A stretch of 64,000 nt of DNA from Winogradskyella wandonensis (GTDB taxonomy: Bacteria; Bacteroidota; Bacteroidia; Flavobacteriales; Flavobacteriaceae). The position numbers and the translations under genes are program-made. The notes beneath the pieces were generated by a model that saw nothing but the letters and a program-made list of their open reading frames with translations, ran no database searches and was not told where the DNA came from. Below are positions 15,976 to 25,746 of this stretch, one piece after another; position 1 is the first letter of the stretch, and each line of letters starts with the position of its first letter. The stretch is taken from contig NZ_SMGI01000004.1 of assembly GCF_004346845.1 (NCBI RefSeq), forward strand, positions 124,001 through 188,000. Direction: 5' to 3'.

Positions 15976-17595
15976 ATGGTAAATTCAGACCAATCTACGA
16001 AAACGATTTCGTTAGAAAAGTATGGTATTAAAAATGCTAAAATTCATTATCAGTTAGCACCAAAAAAATTACAAGAAATCACTCTAGAAAAAGGAATGGG
16101 TAAAGAAACCAACAATGGTACTTTAGCCATTAATACGGGAAAATTTACTGGGCGTTCCCCAGAAGATAGATTTCTTGTTAAGGACAATTATACAGAAGAT
16201 AAAATATGGTGGGGACCATCTAACAAACCGATATCCAGTGATAATTTTGATTTTTTACAAGAGCAAATAGAAAACTATCTAAGTGATAAAGAACTTTTTG
16301 TTAGAGATGGCTATGTTTGTGCTGACCCTAAATATAAAATGAATGTTAGGACCGTTACAGAATATCCATGGTCTAATATGTTTATTTACAATATGTTTTT
16401 AAGACCTTCCGAGGAAGAATTACAAAATTTTAAGGAAGAATGGTTGGTATTATGTGCGCCAGGTTATGTGTGTCCAGACCCAGAAAATCATGGTTTGCGC
16501 CAAGGTAATTTTTCAATACTTAATTTCACAAAAAAAATAGCGCTTGTTGCTGGTTCTGCATATACTGGTGAAATGAAAAAGGGCATATTTACTGCCTTGA
16601 ATTTTATATTACCTACAGAGAAGAATGTATTACCAATGCACTGTTCTGCAAATGTTGGAGACGATGGAGAAACAGCAATTTTCTTTGGTCTATCAGGTAC
16701 AGGAAAAACAACACTATCCACAGACCCAAACCGTAAACTAATCGGTGACGATGAGCATGGCTGGACTTCGGAGAATACCATCTTTAATTTTGAAGGTGGC
16801 TGTTATGCTAAGGTTATTGACTTATCTGAAGAAAAGGAGCCAGATATTTATAGAGCTATTAAGCCTGGTGCTATATTAGAAAATGTAGTATTTAAAGAAA
16901 ATGGTGAAGTAGATTATATGGATAGTAGTATTACGCAAAATACACGTGTAAGCTATCCAATATATCACATCGATAATATTAAAGAACCGTCTTACGCTTC
17001 AAATCCAAAAAATATTTTCTTTTTAACGGCAGATGCTTTTGGTGTATTGCCTCCGATATCAAAGTTAACACCAGCACAAGCAGCCTATCATTTTATATCG
17101 GGTTATACAGCAAAGGTTGCAGGAACAGAAGCAGGTGTTAAAGAGCCACAACCGTCTTTTTCGGCTTGTTTTGGCGCACCTTTTATGCCATTACATCCAA
17201 CGAAATATGCAGAGATGTTAAGTAAAAAAATGAAAGAAGCCGGTGTCAATGTTTGGCTTATTAATACAGGTTGGAGCGGTGGCCCGTATGGTGTTGGCTC
17301 ACGTATGAAGTTAAAATATACACGCGCTATGATTACAGCTGTTTTAAACGGTGATTTAGGCTTATATAATTATGATGATTACCACATCCATTCTGTATTT
17401 GGGGTGGCACAACCTAGAGAGTGTCCAGGAGTACCTTCTGGTTTATTAAGTCCAAGAGCAACTTGGAACGACGATAAAGCCTATTACGATATGGCATTTA
17501 AATTAGCAAATTCGTTTAGACAGAATTTTAAGCAATTTGAATCTTATGCGTCTGAAGAAATAAGACGTGGCGGTCCACAACGTTATGGTTATTAG
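15976..17595 (+). CDS. pckA: Phosphoenolpyruvate carboxykinase (ATP)
   Basis: Gluconeogenic enzyme converting oxaloacetate plus ATP to PEP, CO2 and ADP. The 539-aa chain shows the ATP-type motifs: P-loop GLSGTGKTTLS (about 237-247), LIGDDEHGW carrying the metal-binding Asp, GRSPEDRF near the N-terminus, and NTGWSGGPYG. The length is exactly that of the family. It ends at a bidirectional terminator shared with the convergent hemD-like gene. Confidence 0.97.
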   Translation: MVNSDQSTKTISLEKYGIKNAKIHYQLAPKKLQEITLEKGMGKETNNGTLAINTGKFTGRSPEDRFLVKDNYTEDKIWWGPSNKPISSDNFDFLQEQIENYLSDKELFVRDGYVCADPKYKMNVRTVTEYPWSNMFIYNMFLRPSEEELQNFKEEWLVLCAPGYVCPDPENHGLRQGNFSILNFTKKIALVAGSAYTGEMKKGIFTALNFILPTEKNVLPMHCSANVGDDGETAIFFGLSGTGKTTLSTDPNRKLIGDDEHGWTSENTIFNFEGGCYAKVIDLSEEKEPDIYRAIKPGAILENVVFKENGEVDYMDSSITQNTRVSYPIYHIDNIKEPSYASNPKNIFFLTADAFGVLPPISKLTPAQAAYHFISGYTAKVAGTEAGVKEPQPSFSACFGAPFMPLHPTKYAEMLSKKMKEAGVNVWLINTGWSGGPYGVGSRMKLKYTRAMITAVLNGDLGLYNYDDYHIHSVFGVAQPRECPGVPSGLLSPRATWNDDKAYYDMAFKLANSFRQNFKQFESYASEEIRRGGPQRYGY

Positions 17596-17616
17596 AAGTC
17601 AAAATGTCAAGTAATA

Positions 17617-17648
17617 AAAAAGCGATTCTAAATTTAGAATCGCTTTTT
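17617..17648. terminator. Bidirectional terminator between pckA and hemD
   Basis: A perfect 32-bp palindrome (AAAAAGCGATTCTAAA and its complement) gives A-stem-T in both directions, 22 bp after pckA and 19 bp after the convergent hemD-like gene. Confidence 0.92.
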
Positions 17649-17666
17649 ACATATTATAGAAGAATC

Positions 17667-18416
17667 TTATTTTCCTTTGTTGACTTCGTCAATGTATTTT
17701 TTAAGTGCCATTGTCATTGAAGGTGTCTCTGGAGTTGGAGCCGCAATATCTACGCGCAGTCCTTTTTCTTCCACAGCTTTTATAGTTGTATTTCCAAATA
17801 CGGCGATACGTGTATCATTCTGTTTAAAGTCTGGGAAATTATGAAACAAGGATTCAATACCTGATGGACTAAAGAAAACCAGTATATCGTAATAAACATT
17901 TGCTAAATCAGACAAATCACTAATAACAGTTTTGTAAAAAGTAGCTTGTGTCCAGTTAACACCTAACTTATCTAAAGTTTCGGGTATAATTGGTTTTACT
18001 TTATCTGTAGTTGGTAGTAAAAACGTTTCGTCTTTGTATTTTTTTATTAAAGGAGAAAGGTCTTCAAAATTACGCTTACCTACGTAAATTTTACGCTTTC
18101 TGTAAACCACATATTTCTGAAGATAATAGGCAACAGCTTCGGACTGGCAAAAGTACTTCATTGTATCTGGAACCTTAAAACGCATCTCTTCAGCGACTCT
18201 AAAAAAATGGTCAACAGAATTTCTACTGGTAAGGATAATTGCGGTAAACTTTGTAAGATCAATCTTTTGTTGTCTAATATCTTTAGCCTTTACACCTTCT
18301 ACGTGTATAAAAGGTCTAAAGTCTACTTTTACCTTTTGGCGCTCTTGTAAATCGAAATAAGGGGAATTCTCAATTTTAGGCTCTGGTTGCGAAACTAATA
18401 TCGTTTTCACTTTCAT
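17667..18416 (-). CDS. hemD: Uroporphyrinogen-III synthase-like protein
   Basis: Haem biosynthesis step closing hydroxymethylbilane into uroporphyrinogen III. The 249-aa protein has the two-lobed HemD pattern: an ILTSRNSVDHFF strand-helix in the N lobe, and DILVFFSPSGIESLF with FGNTTIKAVEEKGLRV in the C lobe. HemD family identity is low, so the call rests on these motifs. It is 14 bp downstream of a DUF4271 gene and is probably in an operon with it, an arrangement common in flavobacteria. Confidence 0.85.
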   Translation of the reverse strand: MKVKTILVSQPEPKIENSPYFDLQERQKVKVDFRPFIHVEGVKAKDIRQQKIDLTKFTAIILTSRNSVDHFFRVAEEMRFKVPDTMKYFCQSEAVAYYLQKYVVYRKRKIYVGKRNFEDLSPLIKKYKDETFLLPTTDKVKPIIPETLDKLGVNWTQATFYKTVISDLSDLANVYYDILVFFSPSGIESLFHNFPDFKQNDTRIAVFGNTTIKAVEEKGLRVDIAAPTPETPSMTMALKKYIDEVNKGK

Positions 18417-18430
18417 ATACTAAACGCTTT

Positions 18431-19084
18431 TTAAACGAAATTATCTTTAAATACCTTATACAAAATAACATAAGGTCCAATTTCGAGAGCGCAAAGATAC
18501 AACAAAAAATAGAAAAAGTTAGTAAAGATAGCTTTTTGATAGACTTTTAAGAATCTTATAAAACCACTGAGATTAACTAAAAAAAACAGTATTATTCCTG
18601 TGAAAATGACAACTTTTTTGTCTAAGCTACTGAATAATAATAGAATATTCACTGGCACTAAAATTAGGCCTAATATGTTTTTGTAAGTTATTTTCTGAAA
18701 AATATAGGTTTTTATAATATCGTGAATATCAAAAAAATAGCCCACCAAGCGTTCCAAGCCAAGTTTTATAATTGAAATTAAGGCAATAGCTAAAAAGAGA
18801 ATCGGTAATACAGAAACACTATCGATAGTTAGATTGCCCAAGAAAGGCAGCAACTCGAAAACAAAAATTCCTAAAGCAATAACAAAATTTAAAAAGAGTA
18901 ATACATTAAAAATATCTAATTTTTTACGGTCTTTTTGGTAAAGTTTTAGATATCTATCATTCCAAATTACGGCAACAAAATCTATAAATCTTAAAGTAAA
19001 CAATTGTTTAACAGATGCGATAAGTATAAAACTTAGAACTATAAATCCAATAAAGATGTCTTGCGAAATGTATTCTCTAAGCAT
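18431..19084 (-). CDS. DUF4271 membrane protein
   Basis: A 217-aa integral membrane protein with about five to six hydrophobic segments and the conserved beginning SIKQLF-like segment followed by NDRYLKLY. Length and position directly upstream of hemD match the Bacteroidota-specific DUF4271 family. Function is unknown; the constant coupling to hemD hints at a link to haem or envelope metabolism (inference). Confidence 0.82.
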   Translation of the reverse strand: MLREYISQDIFIGFIVLSFILIASVKQLFTLRFIDFVAVIWNDRYLKLYQKDRKKLDIFNVLLFLNFVIALGIFVFELLPFLGNLTIDSVSVLPILFLAIALISIIKLGLERLVGYFFDIHDIIKTYIFQKITYKNILGLILVPVNILLLFSSLDKKVVIFTGIILFFLVNLSGFIRFLKVYQKAIFTNFFYFLLYLCALEIGPYVILYKVFKDNFV

Positions 19085-19189
19085 ATCGCTAAAGTATAAA
19101 GAAAAGTTGAAACTCGCTCTTATTAGCTTAATGTCTGTTGTGGCCTAAATTTTAATCCAAAACCTTACATTTGTCAAAATAATTGACCT

Positions 19190-19912
19190 ATGCGTGATGC
19201 CATTGTCATCATTCCAACTTACAACGAAAAAGAGAATATACAATCTATAGTAAAGGCGGTATTTGCCCTTTCAGAAGACGTGCATATTCTTGTAGTCGAT
19301 GACAATTCGCCTGACGGCACGGCTTCATTGGTCCTAGATTTGCAATCGGATTTTAAAAATCGATTGCATTTATTATCCCGAAAAGAAAAAAACGGATTAG
19401 GCACTGCGTACATTGCAGGTTTTAAATGGAGTTTGGAAAAAGGTTATCAATTCATATTCGAGATGGATGCCGATTTTTCGCATAATCCTAATGATTTACT
19501 CAGACTATACGATGCCACTAATACACCAACAACAGATATTGCTGTTGGCTCTAGATATATTAAAGGTGTAAACGTCGTTAATTGGCCATTAACGCGTATT
19601 TTGTTATCGTACGGTGCCTCGTTGTATGTAAAGTTAATCACTGGTATGCGCGTACACGACCCAACAGCTGGTTTTGTATGTTATAAGCGCAAGGTTTTAG
19701 AAACTATAAATCTTGACGAAATAAAGTTTATAGGCTATGCGTTTCAGATAGAAATGAAATTTAAAGCCTTTAAAAAAGGTTTCAAGATTACTGAGATTCC
19801 GATTATCTTTACAGACCGAATTAAAGGAAAATCTAAAATGTCTAGCGGCATAATTTCTGAAGCTATTTTCGGGGTTATAAGTTTAAAGTGGAACAGTTTA
19901 TTTAATAAATAA
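19190..19912 (+). CDS. Polyprenol monophosphomannose synthase-type glycosyltransferase
   Basis: A family 2 glycosyltransferase of 240 aa resembling dolichol/polyprenol-phosphate mannose synthases: IPTYNEKENI, nucleotide-binding VVDDNSPDGTA, catalytic DADFSHNP, and the C-terminal FTDRIKGKSKMS. It would transfer a hexose from a nucleotide sugar to a lipid carrier at the inner membrane. There is no C-terminal TM region, so it is a soluble or peripheral type. It begins a likely operon with dihydroorotase (3-bp gap) and DUF4296. A TACATTTG box lies 16 bp upstream. Confidence 0.92.
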   Translation: MRDAIVIIPTYNEKENIQSIVKAVFALSEDVHILVVDDNSPDGTASLVLDLQSDFKNRLHLLSRKEKNGLGTAYIAGFKWSLEKGYQFIFEMDADFSHNPNDLLRLYDATNTPTTDIAVGSRYIKGVNVVNWPLTRILLSYGASLYVKLITGMRVHDPTAGFVCYKRKVLETINLDEIKFIGYAFQIEMKFKAFKKGFKITEIPIIFTDRIKGKSKMSSGIISEAIFGVISLKWNSLFNK

Positions 19913-19915
19913 TTT

Positions 19916-21259
19916 ATGAGTGTACAGACGCTTATTAAAAATGCTAAAATTGTAAATGAAGGTGCAATTACAGATGGAGATATTTTAATTGAAGGGCATT
20001 TTATTAAACAGATAGATTCTTCAATAAGTGTAAAATCTGCAGATGTTAAAGTGATAGATGTCGAAGGTAATTATGTTTTTCCTGGAATGATTGATGATCA
20101 AGTACACTTTAGAGAACCAGGTCTTACACATAAAGCAACTATAGAAACAGAATCAAGAGCAGCAATCGCTGGTGGTATTACCTCTTTTATAGAAATGCCA
20201 AATACCAATCCGCAAACGACTACTGTCGAGAAGTTAGATGAAAAATTTGCAATAGCTGCAAAATCGTCTTATGCAAACTACTCTTTTATGTTTGGAGGTA
20301 CTAACGATAACCTTGATGAAATCTTAAAAGTTGACCCAAAATCTGTTGCGGGACTAAAATTGTTTTTAGGGTCTTCTACAGGAAATATGTTGGTGGATGA
20401 TCCAGAGGTTTTGGAAAAGATATTTTCTAGTACAGATATGGTTATTTCTGTACATTGCGAAGATGAAGCCACGATTAGAGAAAATTTAGCTAAGTATAAA
20501 GAACAATATGGTAATGATATTCCAATGGAATTACATCCAATAATTCGTAGCGAAGAAGCGTGTTATTTATCGTCTTCTAAGGCGATAGAATTAGCTAAAA
20601 AAACAGGAGCAAGACTCCATGTGTTTCATTTATCAACCGCTAAGGAGACCGAATTATTTACGAATAAGATTCCGCTAAAGGACAAAAAAATTACAGCAGA
20701 GGTTTGTATACATCACTTATGGTTTACGGATGAGGATTACAAAACTAAAGGAAGCCGTATTAAATGGAATCCTGCCGTTAAAACCTCGAAAGACAGAGAT
20801 GGACTTTGGAAGGCATTATTAGACGGGCGTATTGATGTTATCGCAACAGACCACGCGCCACATACTAACGAAGAAAAAAACAATCCATATACAAGTGCGC
20901 CTTCTGGTGGACCTTTGGTGCAGCATGCTTTTGTAGCGTTATTAGAAGCCTACCACAAAGGTAAAATATCATTAGAGCAGATAGTGCAAAAGGCGGCACA
21001 TAATCCGGCAATACTTTTTGATGTAGAGAAACGTGGTTACATTAAAGAAGGGTATTATGCAGATATTGTCATAGCCGATTTAAATAGTCCTTGGACCGTT
21101 AATAAAGCTAATATTTTATACAAATGCGGATGGTCTCCTTTCGAGGGTAATACCTTTAAAAGTAGAATTACGCATACATTTGTAAATGGTCAGTTAGCTT
21201 ACAATAATTTTAAGGTATTGGATGTTAAAGCAGGACAGCGTTTGACTTTTGATAGATAA
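19916..21259 (+). CDS. pyrC: Dihydroorotase
   Basis: Pyrimidine biosynthesis: cyclises carbamoyl aspartate to dihydroorotate. This is a 447-aa amidohydrolase. The metal motif that is normally HxH reads QVH in [14 protein letters not shown] (about residues 60-73). The remaining signatures are present: a conserved Lys in [11 protein letters not shown], His residues at VHCEDE and HVFHLS, and Asp in ATDHAPHT. A Gln at the first His position is, from memory, normal for the Bacteroidota group of this enzyme. It is translationally linked to its neighbours by 2-3 bp gaps. Confidence 0.92.
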   Translation: MSVQTLIKNAKIVNEGAITDGDILIEGHFIKQIDSSISVKSADVKVIDVEGNYVFPGMIDDQVHFREPGLTHKATIETESRAAIAGGITSFIEMPNTNPQTTTVEKLDEKFAIAAKSSYANYSFMFGGTNDNLDEILKVDPKSVAGLKLFLGSSTGNMLVDDPEVLEKIFSSTDMVISVHCEDEATIRENLAKYKEQYGNDIPMELHPIIRSEEACYLSSSKAIELAKKTGARLHVFHLSTAKETELFTNKIPLKDKKITAEVCIHHLWFTDEDYKTKGSRIKWNPAVKTSKDRDGLWKALLDGRIDVIATDHAPHTNEEKNNPYTSAPSGGPLVQHAFVALLEAYHKGKISLEQIVQKAAHNPAILFDVEKRGYIKEGYYADIVIADLNSPWTVNKANILYKCGWSPFEGNTFKSRITHTFVNGQLAYNNFKVLDVKAGQRLTFDR

Positions 21260-21261
21260 TA

Positions 21262-21720
21262 ATGAGACACCTATTTTTTATAATACTAGCAATACTATCG
21301 CTGTTAAGTTGTGAGCCCAGGCTTAAGCCAGAGAAACCAGACAACCTTATAGCTAAAGATAAAATGACAGATGTTCTTTACGATATGTTTATCGTTAGCT
21401 CGGCAAAAGGTGTAAGTAGGGTAAAGTTTGAAAAGGAAGGCTTAAATCCAGAACAGTATATTTTAAAAAAACACAATATAGATAGTTTACAATTCGCTCA
21501 GAGTAATGACTATTATGCTCACGATGTAGAGAGTTATAAATCTATGATAGAAACTATTAAATCGCGGATAACAGCCGAAAAAGAAAAGTATACTGCAATC
21601 GATAAGGCAGAACAAGAAGAAAAAAAACGGAAAAAAGACTCTCTTGTTAAATTACGCCAAGCAGAGAAAACAAAGCAGAAGTTAATCGACCCACCATCTA
21701 GGGTAAAGCCTATTGATTAG
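21262..21720 (+). CDS. DUF4296 lipoprotein
   Basis: A 152-aa lipoprotein (signal ILAILSLLSCEP, Cys17) with a helical domain (MTDVLYDMFIVSSAKGV) and a long charged C-terminal coiled segment rich in Lys/Glu. Matches DUF4296, a Bacteroidota family that follows dihydroorotase in many genomes. Function unknown; predicted to be held at the periplasmic side of a membrane. Its end overlaps the convergent epimerase gene by 4 bp. Confidence 0.87.
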   Translation: MRHLFFIILAILSLLSCEPRLKPEKPDNLIAKDKMTDVLYDMFIVSSAKGVSRVKFEKEGLNPEQYILKKHNIDSLQFAQSNDYYAHDVESYKSMIETIKSRITAEKEKYTAIDKAEQEEKKRKKDSLVKLRQAEKTKQKLIDPPSRVKPID

Positions 21721-22736
21721 TCTCTTAAATCTTTCAAGTACAAATTAGAAACGTTTTTTATAGAGGTTTCAATGGTTATAAAATTGTAATCCAGAGCAGT
21801 TTTAACTTTGGAATTATCGTGTTTCGTTACAGAAGTTAGTGTGCTTGCTAGTTGCTTTGATAATTGTCTTCGTTTTCCAAATAACTTATGCTTCAACCAA
21901 TCTAATCGCCATAAAATTGAAAGTTGCCAAGGTTTAACCAGCTTTTGCTTTTTAGAAACCCCAAGAGCTTTAGCTGCTTTCTCATTAAAATCTTTAAATA
22001 ATAGATTTTCAGCAATTAAAATGTAACCTTCATTTTTTATGGCGCTTTCCATAAGCAGAATCATTATGTTTATAACATCCAAAACATCGATATAACCAGA
22101 GCCACCATGCGTGTAGAAATGCATTCCTTTGTAAATTTGGTTAAACAGACTTCCACTGCCACCACTTCGCCAAAAACCAGGTCCAAGAATAATGCCTGGA
22201 TTAACAATTACGGCATCTAAACCCTCTTGAGAACCACGCCAAACTTCAAGCTCAGCACCATATTTGGTAATGGCATACACACTATTGTCCGCTTCGGGAT
22301 TCCAGGGTGTCGTTTCTGTAATTAAAGTATCCGGATTATGAGTATTTCCTATAGCGGCGATAGAACTTACATAACATAATTTTTTTACAGCATTGGTCAG
22401 GCATAGATTAACTATGTTGGCTGTACCTTCAATATTTATTTTCCGGAGGGTTTTGTACTTGTCAGGCTCAAAAGTGATAAAGGCGGCACAATGGTAAACT
22501 TGTGTTATCCCTGTAAAGGCTTCTTGTAGTTTAGGAATGTCGGTAATATCTGCTTCAATCCACTCAATTTTATTAAATAGGGCTTCCCAATTTTCAGAAT
22601 AATAAGAAAACACATGCTTTACTTTTTCTAGTTTATGGGCACGACGATAAATAGCTTTAACCTTTTCGCCTTTAGAAATGAGTTTGTAAAGTAAATGAGA
22701 ACCAACCAAGCCAGTTCCGCCAGTAACTAGAATCAT
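21717..22736 (-). CDS. NAD-dependent epimerase/dehydratase (extended SDR)
   Basis: A protein of about 339 aa beginning MILVTGGTGLVGSHLLYKL, the extended-SDR Rossmann motif (TGGTGLVG). The catalytic YxxxK is YAITKYGAE and a preceding SSIAAIG supplies Ser. Similar to flavobacterial dihydroflavonol-4-reductase/3-beta-HSD-like proteins; the substrate is unknown. The longer upstream start (22802) has no family similarity and runs into the tyrS promoter, so ATG at 22736 is preferred. Confidence 0.85.
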   Translation of the reverse strand: MILVTGGTGLVGSHLLYKLISKGEKVKAIYRRAHKLEKVKHVFSYYSENWEALFNKIEWIEADITDIPKLQEAFTGITQVYHCAAFITFEPDKYKTLRKINIEGTANIVNLCLTNAVKKLCYVSSIAAIGNTHNPDTLITETTPWNPEADNSVYAITKYGAELEVWRGSQEGLDAVIVNPGIILGPGFWRSGGSGSLFNQIYKGMHFYTHGGSGYIDVLDVINIMILLMESAIKNEGYILIAENLLFKDFNEKAAKALGVSKKQKLVKPWQLSILWRLDWLKHKLFGKRRQLSKQLASTLTSVTKHDNSKVKTALDYNFITIETSIKNVSNLYLKDLRD

Positions 22737-22768
22737 AATAACGAAGGTAGTGTTTTTTACATTTGTCT

Positions 22769-22798
22769 TTTGTGTTTTAAAGCGGAAACATATCTTTG
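22769..22798 (+). promoter_or_regulatory. Probable promoter of tyrS
   Basis: TTTG at 22769-22772 and TATCTTTG at 22791-22798, separated by 18 bp, match the phylum consensus TTG / TAnnTTTG. The -7 box is 29 bp before the tyrS ATG. Confidence 0.6.
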
Positions 22799-22826
22799 CC
22801 AAACTAATTTCTGATATTAATAACCA

Positions 22827-24125
22827 ATGGAAAAGAATTTTGTTGAAGAGTTAAAATGGAGAGGCATGTTACACGACAGTATGCCTGGTGTAGAAGAGCA
22901 TTTAAGTGAAGCCATGCGAAGTGCTTATGTAGGTTTTGACCCAACAGCAGATTCTTTGCACATAGGTAATTTGGTGCCCATAATGTTATTGGCACATTAC
23001 CAACGCTGCGGACATCAGCCAGTGGCTTTAGTTGGCGGTGCAACAGGTATGATTGGTGACCCATCAGGAAAATCTAGCGAACGTAATTTATTAGACGAAG
23101 CGACGCTTCGTCATAACCAAGAAGCCATAAAAGCACAGCTAGCTCATTTTTTAGATTTTGAAAGTGATGCTCCTAACGCTGCAAAATTGGTGAATAATTA
23201 TGACTGGATGAAGGAATTCTCATTCCTAGAATTTATCCGTGATGTAGGTAAGCACATTACCGTAAACTACATGATGGCAAAAGATTCTGTGAAGAATAGA
23301 ATCTCTGGAGAATCGTCTAGTGATGGTATGAGTTTTACCGAGTTTACCTACCAATTGGTACAAGGCTATGATTTTTTACATCTATATAGAGCAGATAATT
23401 GTACCATACAGATGGGCGGGAGTGATCAATGGGGAAATATTACCACAGGCACTGAATTAATTCGTCGTATTGGCAATGGTAAAGGATTTGCCATTACCTG
23501 CCCGTTAATTACTAAAAGTGATGGTTCTAAATTTGGTAAGTCCGAAGGCGGAAATGTATGGTTAGATGCTAAGCGCACATCACCGTATAAATTCTACCAA
23601 TATTGGTTAAATTCTAGTGATGAAGATGCAGAAAAGTATATTAAAATCTTCACATTCTTAGAACAAGAAGAAATCACTTCTATTGTTGAAGCACACAAAG
23701 AAGCACCACATCTTAGAGGACTTCAAAAGCGATTGGCACAAGAGATTACAACAATGGTGCATTCTGAAGAAGATTTTAAAAATGCCGAAAAAGCGTCTAA
23801 TGTTTTATTTAGTAAAACCTTTAAGACAGATATAGCAACTATAGACGAAAAAACGTTTTTAGATGTGTTTGAAGGTGTGCCTCAAGCCGAAATTTCTAAG
23901 GCAGATTTCGATGCCGGTTTAGATATGATTGCTGCTCTCGCTGCCAAAACAGATTTTTTAAGCTCTAATGGCGAAGCACGTCGCGCACTTAAAGAAAACT
24001 CCGTCTCTGTAAACAAAGAGAAAGTAAACGAAGATTACACCATTTCTTCCGAAGATTTGATTAATAGTAAGTATGTAATCCTTAACAAAGGGAAGCGAAA
24101 TACCTACATCATCAAGGTAGTGTAA
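22827..24125 (+). CDS. tyrS: Tyrosyl-tRNA synthetase
   Basis: Class I synthetase of 432 aa. The HIGH-like motif is LHIGNL (in [11 protein letters not shown]), the KMSKS-equivalent is KFGKSEGG, and the tyrosine-binding GGSDQWGN is present. A C-terminal S4-like RNA-binding domain ends the protein ([22 protein letters not shown]). It is monocistronic, with its own promoter and a terminator right after the stop. Confidence 0.98.
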   Translation: MEKNFVEELKWRGMLHDSMPGVEEHLSEAMRSAYVGFDPTADSLHIGNLVPIMLLAHYQRCGHQPVALVGGATGMIGDPSGKSSERNLLDEATLRHNQEAIKAQLAHFLDFESDAPNAAKLVNNYDWMKEFSFLEFIRDVGKHITVNYMMAKDSVKNRISGESSSDGMSFTEFTYQLVQGYDFLHLYRADNCTIQMGGSDQWGNITTGTELIRRIGNGKGFAITCPLITKSDGSKFGKSEGGNVWLDAKRTSPYKFYQYWLNSSDEDAEKYIKIFTFLEQEEITSIVEAHKEAPHLRGLQKRLAQEITTMVHSEEDFKNAEKASNVLFSKTFKTDIATIDEKTFLDVFEGVPQAEISKADFDAGLDMIAALAAKTDFLSSNGEARRALKENSVSVNKEKVNEDYTISSEDLINSKYVILNKGKRNTYIIKVV

Positions 24126-24130
24126 AACAA

Positions 24131-24158
24131 AAATGCTCGGAGAAGCCTCCGAGCATTT
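24131..24158. terminator. Bidirectional terminator between tyrS and the YHS gene
   Basis: AAATGCTCGGAG and its exact reverse complement (12 bp) are separated by AAGC, 5 bp past the tyrS stop, with short A and T runs outside. Confidence 0.88.
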
Positions 24159-24208
24159 TCAACCAATCAATCAACTTTCAACTATTATTAATTTTTCTTT
24201 TTCAAAAA

Positions 24209-24648
24209 TTAATTTTTAATAGCCTCCCAATTTTGGTCGGCTTTTTTCTGTAAACCTTTCACATTATTTTTTTGCCATTTTCTTAAAGTGTTTATTCCCC
24301 ATGAATTGTAGAACAAATACAGCTTACCGTCTCTAATTTCAAAGGTTTCTGGGTCAACACCTACTTTTTAGAATCTACAGCTACGGCATAAGCGCAATAG
24401 CCACCATATTGTGGAATATAGTTTTCAGGAGCTTTTAAAAATGCATCTAAATTTTCTTGTGAAGCAAACTTATACTTTACATTGTCGTACGTAGTTGTAA
24501 AATTTTTATCACCTTCAATGGCTTTATTGTTAAAATATTCAACCACATCATAACCTTCTGCCACATAGCCTTTTTTTAGATTGTAATCTATAGATTGCGC
24601 GTTTATGCAGGTAATACTAATTAAGAAAATTAAAAGTGTGAGTCTCAT
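24209..24648 (-). pseudogene. YHS-domain protein with a single frameshift
   Basis: The first frame (24648 to 24361) gives a signal peptide (MRLTLLIFLISITCINA) and a YHS domain with YVAEGYDVVEYF and YGGYCAYAVA, then stops at DSKK. Immediately downstream the -1 frame continues without stops from 24364 to 24209, encoding VGVDPETFEIRDGKLYLFYN and a tail ending NWEAIKN, which is what full-length flavobacterial homologues have. The break is at a run of five A (minus strand) after TCT; six would restore the frame. Either a real one-base deletion, a homopolymer sequencing error, or a -1 frameshift site. YHS proteins often bind copper (family knowledge). Confidence 0.88.
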
Positions 24649-24694
24649 AGTGTCTTTAGTTTATAGATACTATGTCGAGAAAAATAAACGAGTC

Positions 24695-25675
24695 TTACAA
24701 AACCATAAGATTACAACCACGAATATCCGAGTTATCAAAACGCCCAATAACTTCGAAGGTGTTATTTTTATAAACTTTACCTAAGTCTTGTGTAGCAATA
24801 AATGAGCAGGAATTGATATTAGCCAAATCTATTATATTTAATCCGCCAGATTTTCCTTTAGATTGAATGGTGAGTGCATCTTCAGTATCGCGCGTTAAAA
24901 CTTTCATCCAAGGCGGACATTCAAAAATCCCATTTCCTTTTGAGTACCCTTGGCTTAATAATTCGGTCATGCCGTACTCGCTATGAATATGATTAACTCC
25001 AAAACCTCTTTTTAAGATAGCATGTAACTCTGTGCGAATCATTTCTTTTCTTCGACCCTTCATGCCTCCAGTTTCCATAACTATGGTGTGTTTTAGATTG
25101 AAGTCAAAGTTTTCAGCCAAATCTAATAAAGCAAATGAAACCCCAATAAGCAAAACCTTTTGTTTTCGTTCTTCAAGTTGAAGAAGCGTTTTAGCTAATT
25201 CATCTAAATTATTTAAATAGAAACCACTTTCAGGCTGTTTAGAGTTTTTAATTAAATCTTCTGCCATATATATTAAAGAAGACCCGTCACGTTCTAAATA
25301 AGAAGGCAACAAAGCCAACACAACATAATCTTCTATGTCGCCGTAGAAATGAGCAAAACCTTTTCCAAAACTCTTTTCATAAATATTTAAGTCGGTAACA
25401 TAATGATTACTTGTTGTACTGCCTATTGTACCAGAACTTGTAAAGGTTTTTTCGATAGGATTTCTTGAGCTTAAAACCTCATGTGATTTAAAAAACTGAA
25501 TGGGTAAAAACGGGATATCTTCAATGGCTTTTATGTCGGACGGATGTATAAATAACAAATCGCAAAATGAACGATAGACCGAATTATGTTCAAACTGAAA
25601 TCTAAAGACCTCTAAGGCTAAATCCTTAAATTCTTTTTCAGAAGTTATATTGAAAATTCTGTCCGTTTCTATCAT
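24695..25675 (-). CDS. LuxE-like acyl-protein synthetase / acyltransferase
   Basis: A 326-aa protein of the LuxE (acyl-protein synthetase) branch of the adenylate-forming superfamily. The motif TSSGTIGSTTSNHYV (about 81-95) corresponds to the phosphate-binding loop, and EYGMTELLSQGY to the conserved adenylation motif. No luxC or luxD is nearby, so this is not a bioluminescence operon. Relatives in Bacteroidota are thought to activate acyl groups for envelope or polysaccharide modification (inference). Confidence 0.82.
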   Translation of the reverse strand: MIETDRIFNITSEKEFKDLALEVFRFQFEHNSVYRSFCDLLFIHPSDIKAIEDIPFLPIQFFKSHEVLSSRNPIEKTFTSSGTIGSTTSNHYVTDLNIYEKSFGKGFAHFYGDIEDYVVLALLPSYLERDGSSLIYMAEDLIKNSKQPESGFYLNNLDELAKTLLQLEERKQKVLLIGVSFALLDLAENFDFNLKHTIVMETGGMKGRRKEMIRTELHAILKRGFGVNHIHSEYGMTELLSQGYSKGNGIFECPPWMKVLTRDTEDALTIQSKGKSGGLNIIDLANINSCSFIATQDLGKVYKNNTFEVIGRFDNSDIRGCNLMVL

Positions 25676-25695
25676 GTTGTAAAATTAAGCAAAAC

Positions 25696-25725
25696 AAAAA
25701 GCGCTACCAATGGGTAGCGCTTTTT
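25696..25725 (-). terminator. Terminator of the T9SS cargo gene
   Basis: GCGCTACC-AATG-GGTAGCGC with A5 and T5 flanks, 21 bp beyond the stop of the minus-strand gene at 25747. It can work in both directions. Confidence 0.9.
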
Positions 25726-25746
25726 AGACTTAAAAAATCTTTATGC

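Noticed and set aside
24695..25675. Possible bioluminescence operon from the LuxE-like gene
   Set aside because: No luxA, luxB, luxC or luxD motifs are nearby; neighbours are unrelated.
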